Positions 1 to 7,210 of a stretch of DNA of 64,000 nt are shown here, one piece after another. The DNA comes from an uncultured Microbacterium sp. (GTDB lineage: Bacteria; Actinomycetota; Actinomycetes; Actinomycetales; Microbacteriaceae): NCBI GenBank assembly GCA_913774665.1, contig CAJYHN010000002.1:248001-312000 (forward strand), written 5' to 3'. The notes below the pieces were generated by a model. It was given only the letters and a program-made list of their open reading frames with translations, ran no database searches and was not told the DNA's origin. Each line of letters opens with the position of its first letter. The stretch's first letter is position 1. The position numbers and the translations under genes are program-made.

Positions 1-185
1 GCGATCGCGTAGCCGTAGAGCACCCACAGGACGCCCATGAGGCCCATCGCGCCGAAGCTCATCATCATCATGCTGATGACGCTCTTGGCCTTGACGAGAC
101 CGCCGTAGAAGAACGCGAGTCCTGGCGTCATCAGCAGCACGAGGGCGGCTGCTATCAGGATGAATGCGGTGTTGCCTTGATCCAT
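1..185 (-). CDS. amt: Ammonium transporter (Amt family), N-terminal part, cut by the window edge
   Basis: The visible 61 residues form the beginning of an Amt/MEP/Rh ammonium channel. After a short periplasmic start (MDQGNTAF) comes the first membrane helix, then the family-typical segment TPGLAFFYGGLVKAKS, then a Met-rich second helix. The start is the ATG at 183-185, preceded by a GAGAGG ribosome-binding site about 12 bases upstream. Amt proteins conduct ammonium across the cytoplasmic membrane and are usually made under nitrogen limitation. That fits the GlnR-like site found 67-104 bases upstream at 252-289. The rest of the gene, and any glnK/glnD partners, lie outside the window. Confidence 0.95.
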   Translation of the reverse strand, partial: MDQGNTAFILIAAALVLLMTPGLAFFYGGLVKAKSVISMMMMSFGAMGLMGVLWVLYGYAI

Positions 186-251
186 CTCGGAGGGAACCTC
201 TCTGCAGGGACGCAGGTAAAGCGTCGGGTCCCCTCAGTGTTCCCAGCCCCG

Positions 252-289
252 GTTCCGTCGCCGTTCGCCCCGTGTTTCGGGAGTGTTAC
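252..289 (-). promoter_or_regulatory. GlnR-type nitrogen operator (double box) upstream of amt
   Basis: On the minus strand the site reads GTAAC-n6-GAAAC-n6-CGAAC-n6-GGAAC. This is the a-b-a-b spacing of the actinobacterial GlnR consensus (gTnAC-n6-GaAAC repeated at 22-bp intervals). The first pair is a perfect match and the second pair is degenerate. It lies 67-104 bases before the amt start, a plausible activator position. The assignment to GlnR is from consensus knowledge; glnR itself is not in the window. Confidence 0.75.
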
Positions 290-350
290 AGGCGACCCGC
301 TCCGGTAAACATCGCGTTTCGCGCGCCCGCGAACCGGCGATGAACGGGCG

Positions 351-1388
351 TCAGGAGTGCGTCAGCGCCACGAGACGCGAGACCGCGCGCAGGTATTTCT
401 TGCGGTACCCGCCCCCCAGCATCTCCTCGCTGAACACCGTGTTGAGGGGCACCCCCGTGGCCCGGATCGGGATCTGCGCGTCGTAGGCGCGGTCGACGAA
501 GGCGACCAGGCGCAGGGCCGCCGACTGGTCGTGCAGGACCTGCACGTCGCGCAGGCCGATCACGTCGACCCCGTCGATCAGGCGGATGAAGCGCGAGGGG
601 TGGACGCGCGCGAGGTGGCCGACGAGGTCGGAGAACGCGTCGTCGGATGCCACGGAGCCCGAGGCGGCGGCATCCATCGCCTCTCGATACCCCTCGTCGG
701 ACAGGACCTTCGCCTCTCCGTCGATCGCGCGCTGGCGGAAGTCGGTGCCGTCGATGCGGATCGTGCGGAAGCTGTCGGCCATCGACTGGATCTCGCGCAA
801 GAAGTCCTGCGCCGCGAAGCGCCCCTCGCCCAAGGCATTCGGCGGGGTGTTCGAGGTCGCGGCGAGCCGGGTTCCGGATGCCACGAGCTCGCCGAGCAGG
901 CGCGTCATGACCATCGTGTCGCCCGGGTCGTCGAGTTCGAACTCGTCGATGCAGAGGAGGTCCGAACCGCGGAACAGCTCGACGGCCTTGGCGTAGCCGA
1001 GGACCCCGACGAGGGCCGTGTACTCGATGAACGATCCGAAGTACTTCCGGCGGGCGGGCATCGCGTGGTAGATCGCCGCGAGGAGGTGGGTCTTGCCCAC
1101 GCCGAACCCGCCGTCGAGGTAGACGCCCGGCTTCACGGGGGCCACCTTCTCGGCGCGGCGGAAGAAGCCGCCCTTCTTGGCCGGAGCCGCCTGTCGGCCC
1201 GCGAACTCCTGCAGCAGCTCCTTCGCCTCCTGCTGCGAGGGATAGGCGTCGTCGGCGCGGTACGACTCGAAGGTCGCTCCGTCGAACTGGGGCGGCGGAA
1301 CGAGGGCGTTCACCATGTCGGCGCCCGAGACGGCGGGCTCGCGTTCGGTGAGGTGGATGAGGCCGGTCGTGGCGGGAGTGGAGGTCAT
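351..1388 (-). CDS. zapE: Cell division protein ZapE / AFG1-like ATPase
   Basis: A 345-residue AAA-type ATPase of the AFG1/ZapE family. The Walker A motif GGFGVGKT is at residues 93-100, Walker [10 protein letters not shown] at about 144-152, and the sensor-like ATSNTPPN at about 177-184. In proteobacteria ZapE acts on the Z-ring during division; in actinobacteria the role is less well defined, so division is an inference from the family. I chose the ATG at 1386-1388 (MTSTPATT) because the reading frame further upstream has non-coding character and overlaps the promoter of the divergent sulfurtransferase gene. Confidence 0.88.
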   Translation of the reverse strand: MTSTPATTGLIHLTEREPAVSGADMVNALVPPPQFDGATFESYRADDAYPSQQEAKELLQEFAGRQAAPAKKGGFFRRAEKVAPVKPGVYLDGGFGVGKTHLLAAIYHAMPARRKYFGSFIEYTALVGVLGYAKAVELFRGSDLLCIDEFELDDPGDTMVMTRLLGELVASGTRLAATSNTPPNALGEGRFAAQDFLREIQSMADSFRTIRIDGTDFRQRAIDGEAKVLSDEGYREAMDAAASGSVASDDAFSDLVGHLARVHPSRFIRLIDGVDVIGLRDVQVLHDQSAALRLVAFVDRAYDAQIPIRATGVPLNTVFSEEMLGGGYRKKYLRAVSRLVALTHS

Positions 1389-1442
1389 GGCCGTCCTGTG
1401 TCCAAGTCTTACGGGGAGGGTGCGTGCCCCATGCCGCGGATC

Positions 1443-1448
1443 TAGGGT
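1443..1448 (+). promoter_or_regulatory. Candidate -10 element for the sulfurtransferase gene
   Basis: TAGGGT matches the actinobacterial TANNNT -10 pattern and lies 58 bases before the start codon, in the 118-bp divergent spacer between zapE and the sulfurtransferase gene. No clear -35 is visible. Confidence 0.35.
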
Positions 1449-1506
1449 CGATGGTGCGGTGTCCACCCTATGCCGCGCCATCCATCGCCCTGACCGAGGA
1501 GTCCCC

Positions 1507-2409
1507 GTGACCGTCGAGTTCGACACCACGTCCCCCAAGTTCGCCGACTACGCCGAGCCCGGCCGGCTCGTCACGGGCGAGTGGCTCCAGGAGCGTCTCG
1601 GGCAGCCGGGCCTCGCGGTCGTGGAGTCCGACGAAGACGTCCTCCTGTACGAGACGGGGCACATCCCGGGGTCCGTGAAGGTCGACTGGCACACCGAGCT
1701 CAACGATCCCGTCGTCCGCGACTACGTGGACGGCGCGGGATTCGCCGAGCTGTTGAGCCGCAAGGGCATCTCGCGCGACGACACCGTCGTGATCTACGGC
1801 GACAAGAACAACTGGTGGGCGGCGTACGCCCTGTGGGTCTTCTCGCTCTTCGGTCACGAGGACGTCCGCCTGCTCGACGGGGGCCGCGACAATTGGATCG
1901 CCGAGGGGCGCCCGATCACGACCGACAAGACGGTCGTCGAGCCCAGCGACTACCCGGTCGTCGAGCGCGACGACTCAGCGCTGCGCGCGTACAAGGACGA
2001 CGTGCTCGCCCACCTCGGCAACCCGCTGATCGATGTCCGCTCCCCCGAGGAGTACTCCGGCGAGCGCACCACCGCCCCCGCCTACCCCGAAGAAGGTGCT
2101 CTCCGCGCCGGGCACATCCCGAGCGCCCAGAGCGTGCCGTGGGGCAAGGCCGTCGCGGAGGACGGCGGGTTCAAGTCGCGTGAAGAGCTGGACGCCATCT
2201 ACCGCGACGGCGCCGGCCTGGCCGACGGAGACAAGATCGTGGCGTATTGCCGCATCGGTGAGCGCTCGAGCCACACCTGGTTCGTGCTCAAGCACCTGCT
2301 GGGCTTCGACGACGTCCGCAACTACGACGGCTCGTGGACCGAGTGGGGCAGCGCGGTCCGCGTGCCGATCGTCGCGGGGGCGGAGCCCGGCGAGGTGCCC
2401 TCGCGCTGA
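1507..2409 (+). CDS. Thiosulfate/3-mercaptopyruvate sulfurtransferase (two rhodanese domains)
   Basis: A 300-residue tandem rhodanese protein. The N-terminal domain (about 18-135) is the inactive copy; the C-terminal domain (about 165-290) carries the catalytic Cys248 in CRIGERS, the loop typical of the CysA/SseA thiosulfate sulfurtransferases of actinobacteria. It moves sulfane sulfur from thiosulfate or mercaptopyruvate to a thiophilic acceptor in the cytoplasm. The start is the GTG at 1507, with GAGGAG six bases upstream; an earlier in-frame ATG at 1315 lies inside the divergent promoter region and zapE and was rejected. The sufE-like gene follows 34 bases later, probably in the same transcript, linking it to sulfur trafficking. 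Confidence 0.92.
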   Translation: MTVEFDTTSPKFADYAEPGRLVTGEWLQERLGQPGLAVVESDEDVLLYETGHIPGSVKVDWHTELNDPVVRDYVDGAGFAELLSRKGISRDDTVVIYGDKNNWWAAYALWVFSLFGHEDVRLLDGGRDNWIAEGRPITTDKTVVEPSDYPVVERDDSALRAYKDDVLAHLGNPLIDVRSPEEYSGERTTAPAYPEEGALRAGHIPSAQSVPWGKAVAEDGGFKSREELDAIYRDGAGLADGDKIVAYCRIGERSSHTWFVLKHLLGFDDVRNYDGSWTEWGSAVRVPIVAGAEPGEVPSR

Positions 2410-2443
2410 TCCCGGTCGGCGCGGGCGTGGGAGGATGACGGTG

Positions 2444-2884
2444 ATGTCCGACAACGCCCTCCCCGCCCGCCTCGCCGAGATCCGTGACGAGTTCCTCGAA
2501 CTCGACGAGCCCGATCGTCTGCAGCTGCTGCTGGAGTTCTCCCAGGAGCTGCCCGAGGTCCCGGCGGAGTATGCCGCCCATCCCGAGATGCGCGAGCGCG
2601 TCGTCGAGTGCCAGTCGCCGGTGTACATCATCGTCACGGTCGACGACGCCGACCTGGTCGCGATGCACGCCACGGCTCCCGCCGAAGCGCCGACCACGCG
2701 CGGCTTCGCGAGCATCCTGTCGCAGGGGCTCACGGGGCTGTCCGCCGACGAGGTGCTCGCGGTGCCCGACGACTTCCCGCAGAGCATCGGTCTGACCCGT
2801 GCCGTCAGTCCGCTGCGCATCGCCGGCATGACCGGAATGCTCATGCGCGCCAAACGCCAGGTGCGCGCGAAGCGCGACGCCTGA
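2444..2884 (+). CDS. sufE: SufE family sulfur-acceptor protein
   Basis: A 146-residue SufE/YgdK-fold protein. It shows the helical N-terminus (LPARLAEIRDEF), the invariant Cys56 in VECQSPV, and the C-terminal glycine-rich region. SufE takes persulfide sulfur from a cysteine desulfurase and passes it on for Fe-S cluster or thio-compound assembly. Here it sits directly behind a rhodanese, so the rhodanese may be a donor (inference). I chose the ATG at 2444 because GGGAGG ends nine bases before it; the in-frame ATG at 2435 would have no room for a ribosome-binding site. Confidence 0.88.
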   Translation: MSDNALPARLAEIRDEFLELDEPDRLQLLLEFSQELPEVPAEYAAHPEMRERVVECQSPVYIIVTVDDADLVAMHATAPAEAPTTRGFASILSQGLTGLSADEVLAVPDDFPQSIGLTRAVSPLRIAGMTGMLMRAKRQVRAKRDA

Positions 2885-2899
2885 GGCCGCACGGGTCGC

Positions 2900-2917
2900 C
2901 GGGGTGCCGGCATCCCG
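2900..2917. terminator. Small hairpin between convergent genes
   Basis: CGGGGTGCC/GGCATCCCG can pair almost perfectly. It lies in the 35-bp gap between sufE and the convergent hydrolase gene. It is short and has no T-tract, so terminator function is tentative. Confidence 0.4.
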
Positions 2918-2919
2918 AA

Positions 2920-4125
2920 TCAGTCCCGAGCGAGGCCCTGTCTGCGCACCCAGCCCTGGATCGCGGAGGTCCACCGGGTCTCGTCGTAGTTCCACAGCTT
3001 CGTGTGACGGGCGACCGTGAACGTCTCCATCGTGACGAGGTCGGGGCGCGCCTGCGCCAGCGCGTGAGAGGCATCCGCGGGGACGAAGCCGTCGTCGTCG
3101 CTGTGCAGGATGAGGACCGGATGCCGCAGCTCGGCCGCCCGAGAGACCCCGTCGAGGCGATCGAGAGGGATGGGTTCGCCGCTCCGCAGCGCGGTCGCTC
3201 CCCAGTTCGACGCGAGGGTGCGTTCCGCGAGCGCGATGACGGGTGCGGGCAGGCGCATCGCTCTCCCCTGGAAGTTCAGCACCGTCCGCCAGTCGACCAC
3301 CGGCGAATCCAGGACGAGACCGGCGATCACGTCGGCGTGGGGCGACTCGAGCGCGGCCTGCAGAGACAGAGCTCCGCCCATCGACCATCCCATCAGCAGC
3401 ACGCGGCGAGCCCCCCGGCGTCGGGCGTAGCCGATCGCCGCGTCGACGTCGCGCCACTCGGTCGCGCCGAGGGCGTAGGTGCCGGACGCGCTGCGCGGGG
3501 CATCGCCGTCGTTGCGGTACGAGACCACGAGGCTCGAGATGCCGAGCGCATGGAACACGGGGACGGCGCGCAGGGTCTCGGACCGGGTCGTGCCGCGGCC
3601 GTGCACCTGGATGACCCAGACGTCGGTCTCGCCCTCGGCGGGGAACTCCCACGCCGGGCACGCGCCCACTGCGGTGTCGATGTCGATCGAGTGGAATGGC
3701 AGGAGCAGGTCGCCCGGCTTGTCGAAGTACCACCCGCTGAAGGCCGCTTCGGCGGCGAGGTCGCCGTCCGCGGGCACGTGGGTGAGGAGCTTTCGGGTGA
3801 CGGTGTCGTCGTCCTGGCCCACGATCGAGCCGACCCGCAGGTAGTCGGCCGACCCCACGGTGAAGAGACCGTAACGACCGGGCAGCACCGTGTCGGGGGT
3901 GCGCCCGAGCGTGATCGTCTGCGCGGCGGCGTCCAGACGCACGATGCGCGTGTCGGGGCGCCGCCCGGCGGGGCGGACGACCGTCCGGGCGACGCGCAAC
4001 GAGACCGCTCCGAGAGCGGTGGCGGAGGCCGCGAGGGCGAGGCCGAGAGCCGAGAGCGTGACGCGGAGGCCGGGGTTCGTGCGCTGCGATGCGCGAGGAC
4101 CCGCGGCGCGCCTGGGAGCGTTCAT
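2920..4125 (-). CDS. Membrane-anchored alpha/beta hydrolase
   Basis: A 401-residue serine hydrolase. A basic N-terminus is followed by a hydrophobic segment (about residues 22-43) that looks like a signal anchor, then a beta-rich region, then the alpha/beta-hydrolase core with the nucleophile elbow GWSMGG (Ser248). An acid-loop candidate, HSDDDGFVP, and a C-terminal His (ARHTKLW) complete the triad. The substrate cannot be read from sequence; related actinobacterial proteins are annotated as lipases, esterases or dienelactone-hydrolase-like. It is transcribed away from the DUF3000 gene, and the two start regions are only 25 bases apart with overlapping -10 elements. Confidence 0.85.
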   Translation of the reverse strand: MNAPRRAAGPRASQRTNPGLRVTLSALGLALAASATALGAVSLRVARTVVRPAGRRPDTRIVRLDAAAQTITLGRTPDTVLPGRYGLFTVGSADYLRVGSIVGQDDDTVTRKLLTHVPADGDLAAEAAFSGWYFDKPGDLLLPFHSIDIDTAVGACPAWEFPAEGETDVWVIQVHGRGTTRSETLRAVPVFHALGISSLVVSYRNDGDAPRSASGTYALGATEWRDVDAAIGYARRRGARRVLLMGWSMGGALSLQAALESPHADVIAGLVLDSPVVDWRTVLNFQGRAMRLPAPVIALAERTLASNWGATALRSGEPIPLDRLDGVSRAAELRHPVLILHSDDDGFVPADASHALAQARPDLVTMETFTVARHTKLWNYDETRWTSAIQGWVRRQGLARD

Positions 4126-4134
4126 CGAGGCCTC

Positions 4135-4144
4135 ACTCTAGTCT
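4135..4144. promoter_or_regulatory. Overlapping divergent -10 elements (hydrolase / DUF3000)
   Basis: On the plus strand TAGTCT (4139-4144) stands six bases before the GTG at 4151. On the minus strand TAGAGT (4140-4135) stands nine bases before the hydrolase ATG. The two elements share two bases, so RNA polymerase cannot occupy both at once. Confidence 0.5.
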
Positions 4145-4150
4145 GTGGCC

Positions 4151-4741
4151 GTGAGTGACCAGCGCCCGGCGGAGGCCGACAGTCCCTTCGCGCGAGCCGT
4201 CGAGGAGCTGCGCGACACCGCTTTCCGCGACGATCTGGTCGTCCGTCAGATCCCTTCGCCCTCGGGCCTGGCTCCTTTCTCGCTCGCTCTCGCCGGCGAC
4301 GTCCGCCCCGAGGAGCACGCGACCGACTCCGCCTTCGGCACGGGGCGATTCATCCTGTTGCACGACCCCGAAGAACCCGAGCCGTGGGGCGGCGCGTGGC
4401 GCATCGTGTGCTTCGCGCAGGCCCCTCTCGAACCCGAGATCGGCGTCGACCCCCTCTTGGCCGAGGTCGCCTGGTCGTGGTTGATCGACGCCCTGGACTC
4501 GCGCGGGGCGCAGCGCCACGCGGAGTCGGGCACCGCCACCAAGACCCTCTCCACCGGTTTCGGTGCCCTGGCCGCCCAGGGCGAGGGGTCGCAGATCGAA
4601 CTTCGCGCGTCATGGTCGCCGCGCGGTCCCTTCCGCCCGCACCTCGAGGCGTGGGCGGAGCTCGTGTGCATGCTCGCCGGCCTCCCCCCGGGGTCGGAGG
4701 GCGTCGCTGTTCTCGGAGCCCGGAGGCCCACGCGTGGTTGA
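4151..4741 (+). CDS. DUF3000 family protein
   Basis: A conserved actinobacterial protein of about 196 residues with no assigned function, recognised by its overall sequence (FARAVEELRDTAFRDDLVVR near the start, EPWGGAWRIVCFAQ mid-protein) and by its place directly upstream of the RNase D/HRDC gene, a common arrangement in actinobacteria. It has no membrane segment or signal peptide. I prefer the GTG at 4151, since TAGTCT lies exactly six bases upstream, as expected for a leaderless message; the GTG at 4145 is the alternative. Its stop overlaps the start of the next gene by eight bases, so the two are translationally coupled. Confidence 0.85.
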   Translation: MSDQRPAEADSPFARAVEELRDTAFRDDLVVRQIPSPSGLAPFSLALAGDVRPEEHATDSAFGTGRFILLHDPEEPEPWGGAWRIVCFAQAPLEPEIGVDPLLAEVAWSWLIDALDSRGAQRHAESGTATKTLSTGFGALAAQGEGSQIELRASWSPRGPFRPHLEAWAELVCMLAGLPPGSEGVAVLGARRPTRG

Positions 4742-5930
4742 GTACATCGTCATCGAGGATGCCGCGGGGTTTCTCGCCGCGTGCGAGTCCCTGGCCGCGG
4801 GGAGCGGTCCCGTCGCAGTCGACGTCGAGCGCGCGTCGGGGTTCCGGTATTCGCAGCGGGCCTACCTGATCCAGGTGTTCCGGCGCGAGGCCGGCGTCTT
4901 CCTCTTCGACCCCTCCACGATCGAGGACTTCTCGCCGCTGCAGCACGCCATCGGCGACGTCGAGTGGGTGTTCCACGCCGCGAGCCAGGACCTCCCGTCG
5001 TTGCGCGAGCGGGGGCTCGAGCCGCCGCGCATCTTCGACACCGAGCTGGGGTCGCGCCTTCTCGGGCACGAGCGGGTCGGCCTCGGGGCCGTCGTCGAGC
5101 AGACGCTGGGGATCACCCTGGCCAAGGCCCACTCGGCCGCGGACTGGTCGACGCGCCCCCTGCCGGCATCCTGGCTCGAGTACGCCGCCCTCGACGTCGA
5201 GCACCTGATCGACGTGCGCGACGTGCTGGATGCCGAGCTCACCGAGCAGGGCAAGACCGAGATCGCGCGTCAGGAGTTCCAGGCCGTGCTCGATCGCGAG
5301 CCCAAGCCTCCCCGCGACGACCCGTGGCGGCGCCTGAGCGGCCTTCACAGCGTGCGCGGCCGCCGGTCGTTGGCGGTCGCCCGTTCGCTGTGGCAGGCGC
5401 GCGAGGACTACGCCCGCGAGCAGGATGTCGCCCCCGGGCGTCTCGTGCCCGACCGCGCGCTGGTCGCGGCCGTCCTCGCCGACCCGGCGAGCAAACAGGC
5501 TCTCGCGGGCGTCAAGGAGTTCAACGGTCGTGCCAGTCGCACGCAGCTCGATCGCTGGTGGAACGCGATCGTCGCCGGGCGCGAGGCGACGGATCTCCCG
5601 GCAGACCGCGTCCCGAGCGATACGCTCCCTCCGCCGCGCGCGTGGGCCGATCGCAATCCCGAGGCCGATCGCCGGCTGAAGAAGGCGCGTCCGGCGGTCG
5701 AGGCGCGGGCGGAAGAGCTCCGGATGCCGACCGAGAATCTGCTCACGCCCGAGTTGCTGCGTCGTCTGGCCTGGGCGCCGCCCGCCGAGACGACCGCCGC
5801 GGCCATCGGGGAGGCTCTCGCTCAGCTGGGTGCGCGGCCGTGGCAGATTGACCAGACCTCACAGGTGATCGCCGATAGCTTTGTAGCTTCCCTCAACGCC
5901 GACGACGACGTGTCCGGAACGGATTCGTAG
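4734..5930 (+). CDS. RNase D-like 3'-5' exonuclease with HRDC domain
   Basis: A 398-residue DEDDy exonuclease. Exo I is Asp30/Glu32 (AVDVERASG), Exo II Asp87 (HAASQDL), Exo III Tyr150/Asp154 (YAALDVEHL). The HRDC nucleic-acid-binding domain spans about 205-285 (RGRRSLAVARSLWQAREDYA), followed by a second HRDC-like helical tail. This is the RND family, which trims the 3' ends of tRNA precursors and other stable RNAs. The start is the GTG at 4734 (VEYIVIED), overlapping the DUF3000 stop. An AG-rich stretch inside the upstream gene (CGGAGG, about 4721-4726) can act as its ribosome-binding site. Confidence 0.92.
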   Translation: MVEYIVIEDAAGFLAACESLAAGSGPVAVDVERASGFRYSQRAYLIQVFRREAGVFLFDPSTIEDFSPLQHAIGDVEWVFHAASQDLPSLRERGLEPPRIFDTELGSRLLGHERVGLGAVVEQTLGITLAKAHSAADWSTRPLPASWLEYAALDVEHLIDVRDVLDAELTEQGKTEIARQEFQAVLDREPKPPRDDPWRRLSGLHSVRGRRSLAVARSLWQAREDYAREQDVAPGRLVPDRALVAAVLADPASKQALAGVKEFNGRASRTQLDRWWNAIVAGREATDLPADRVPSDTLPPPRAWADRNPEADRRLKKARPAVEARAEELRMPTENLLTPELLRRLAWAPPAETTAAAIGEALAQLGARPWQIDQTSQVIADSFVASLNADDDVSGTDS

Positions 5931-5968
5931 GTTCGAACAACCGATTCTGCGGTGTATTCGCCTCTTCC

Positions 5969-5974
5969 TAGGCT
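5969..5974 (+). promoter_or_regulatory. Candidate -10 element for the fadA-fadJ operon
   Basis: TAGGCT lies 27 bases before the thiolase start, in the 71-bp spacer behind the RNase D gene. A GGAGG ribosome-binding site follows at 5993-5997. Confidence 0.4.
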
Positions 5975-6001
5975 GGGGTCATCCCAAACTATGGAGGCAG
6001 G

Positions 6002-7210
6002 GTGGCCGAGATGACGGACGTCTTCTTCGTCGACGGAATGCGCACCCCCTTCGGGCGCGCCGGCGAGAAAGGCATGTACTGGAACACCCGCGCCGACGAC
6101 CTCGTGGTCAAGGCGATCATCGGGTTGATGGAACGCAACGGCGACGTGCCCAAGGACCGGATCGACGACGTGGCGATCGCCGCGACCTCGCAGACCGGTG
6201 ACCAGGGATTGACGCTCGGGCGCACCGCCGCGATCCTCGCGGGTCTGCCGATGACCGTGCCGGGCCTGGCGATCGAGCGCATGTGCGCCGGTGCCATGAC
6301 GAGCGTCACCACGATGGGCGCCTCGATCGGCGTCGGCATGTACGACCTCGCCCTCGCCGGCGGCGTCGAGCACATGGGGCGCCACCCCATCGGCGGCAAC
6401 GTCGACCCCAACCCGCGCTTCGTGGCCGAGAAGCTCGTCGATCCGGGCGCTCTCAACATGGGCGTCACCGCCGAGCGCATCCACGACCGCTTCCCGCACC
6501 TGACGAAGGAGCGTGCGGACCGCTTCGGCGCAGCCAGCCAGCACAAGGTGCAGGCCGCGTACGACGCGGGCAAGATCCAGCCCGACCTGGTCTCGGTCGC
6601 CGTCAAGGATGCCGAGGGTGCCTGGGGCCTCGCCACAGAGGACGAGGGTCGTCGACCCGAGACCACCGTCGAGGGCCTCGCGACGCTCAAGACGCCGTTC
6701 CGCCCCCACGGGCGGGTCACGGCCGGTACCTCGTCGCCCCTCACCGACGGGGCGACCATCAGCCTCCTCGCCGGTGCCGACGCGGTGAAGGAGTTCGGCC
6801 TCGCCCCCAAGATGCGCATGGTGTCGTTCGCCTTCGCGGGCGTCGAGCCCGAGATCATGGGCATCGGACCGATCCCCTCGACCGAGAAGGCGCTGAAGAA
6901 GGCCGGACTCACGATCGACGACATCGGGCTCTTCGAGCTCAACGAGGCTTTCGCGATCCAGGTCATCTCGCTGCTGGATCACTTCGGCATCGCCGACGAC
7001 GACCCCCGCGTCAACCCGTGGGGCGGCGCGATCGCCCTGGGCCACCCGCTCGCGGCATCCGGAGTCCGTCTCATGATCCAGCTGGCCGCCCAGTTCGCCG
7101 AGCGTCCCGACGTGCGCTACGGCCTCACCGCCATGTGCGTGGGCCTCGGCCAGGGCGGCTCGGTCATCTGGGAGAACCCGTTCTTCGACGGAAAGAAGAA
7201 GCGCAAGTGA
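6002..7210 (+). CDS. fadA: Acetyl-CoA acyltransferase (3-ketoacyl-CoA thiolase)
   Basis: A 402-residue thiolase. The acyl-accepting Cys95 sits in ERMCAGAMT, the His/Gly motif in LGHPLAASG, and the second catalytic Cys in CVGLGQGG near the C-terminus. It performs the last step of fatty-acid beta-oxidation, splitting 3-ketoacyl-CoA with CoA. The GTG at 6002 follows GGAGG by four bases; the ATG at 6011 is an alternative start. The stop overlaps the start of the multifunctional FadJ-like gene by four bases (GTGA), the usual two-gene beta-oxidation operon of actinobacteria. Confidence 0.95.
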   Translation: MAEMTDVFFVDGMRTPFGRAGEKGMYWNTRADDLVVKAIIGLMERNGDVPKDRIDDVAIAATSQTGDQGLTLGRTAAILAGLPMTVPGLAIERMCAGAMTSVTTMGASIGVGMYDLALAGGVEHMGRHPIGGNVDPNPRFVAEKLVDPGALNMGVTAERIHDRFPHLTKERADRFGAASQHKVQAAYDAGKIQPDLVSVAVKDAEGAWGLATEDEGRRPETTVEGLATLKTPFRPHGRVTAGTSSPLTDGATISLLAGADAVKEFGLAPKMRMVSFAFAGVEPEIMGIGPIPSTEKALKKAGLTIDDIGLFELNEAFAIQVISLLDHFGIADDDPRVNPWGGAIALGHPLAASGVRLMIQLAAQFAERPDVRYGLTAMCVGLGQGGSVIWENPFFDGKKKRK

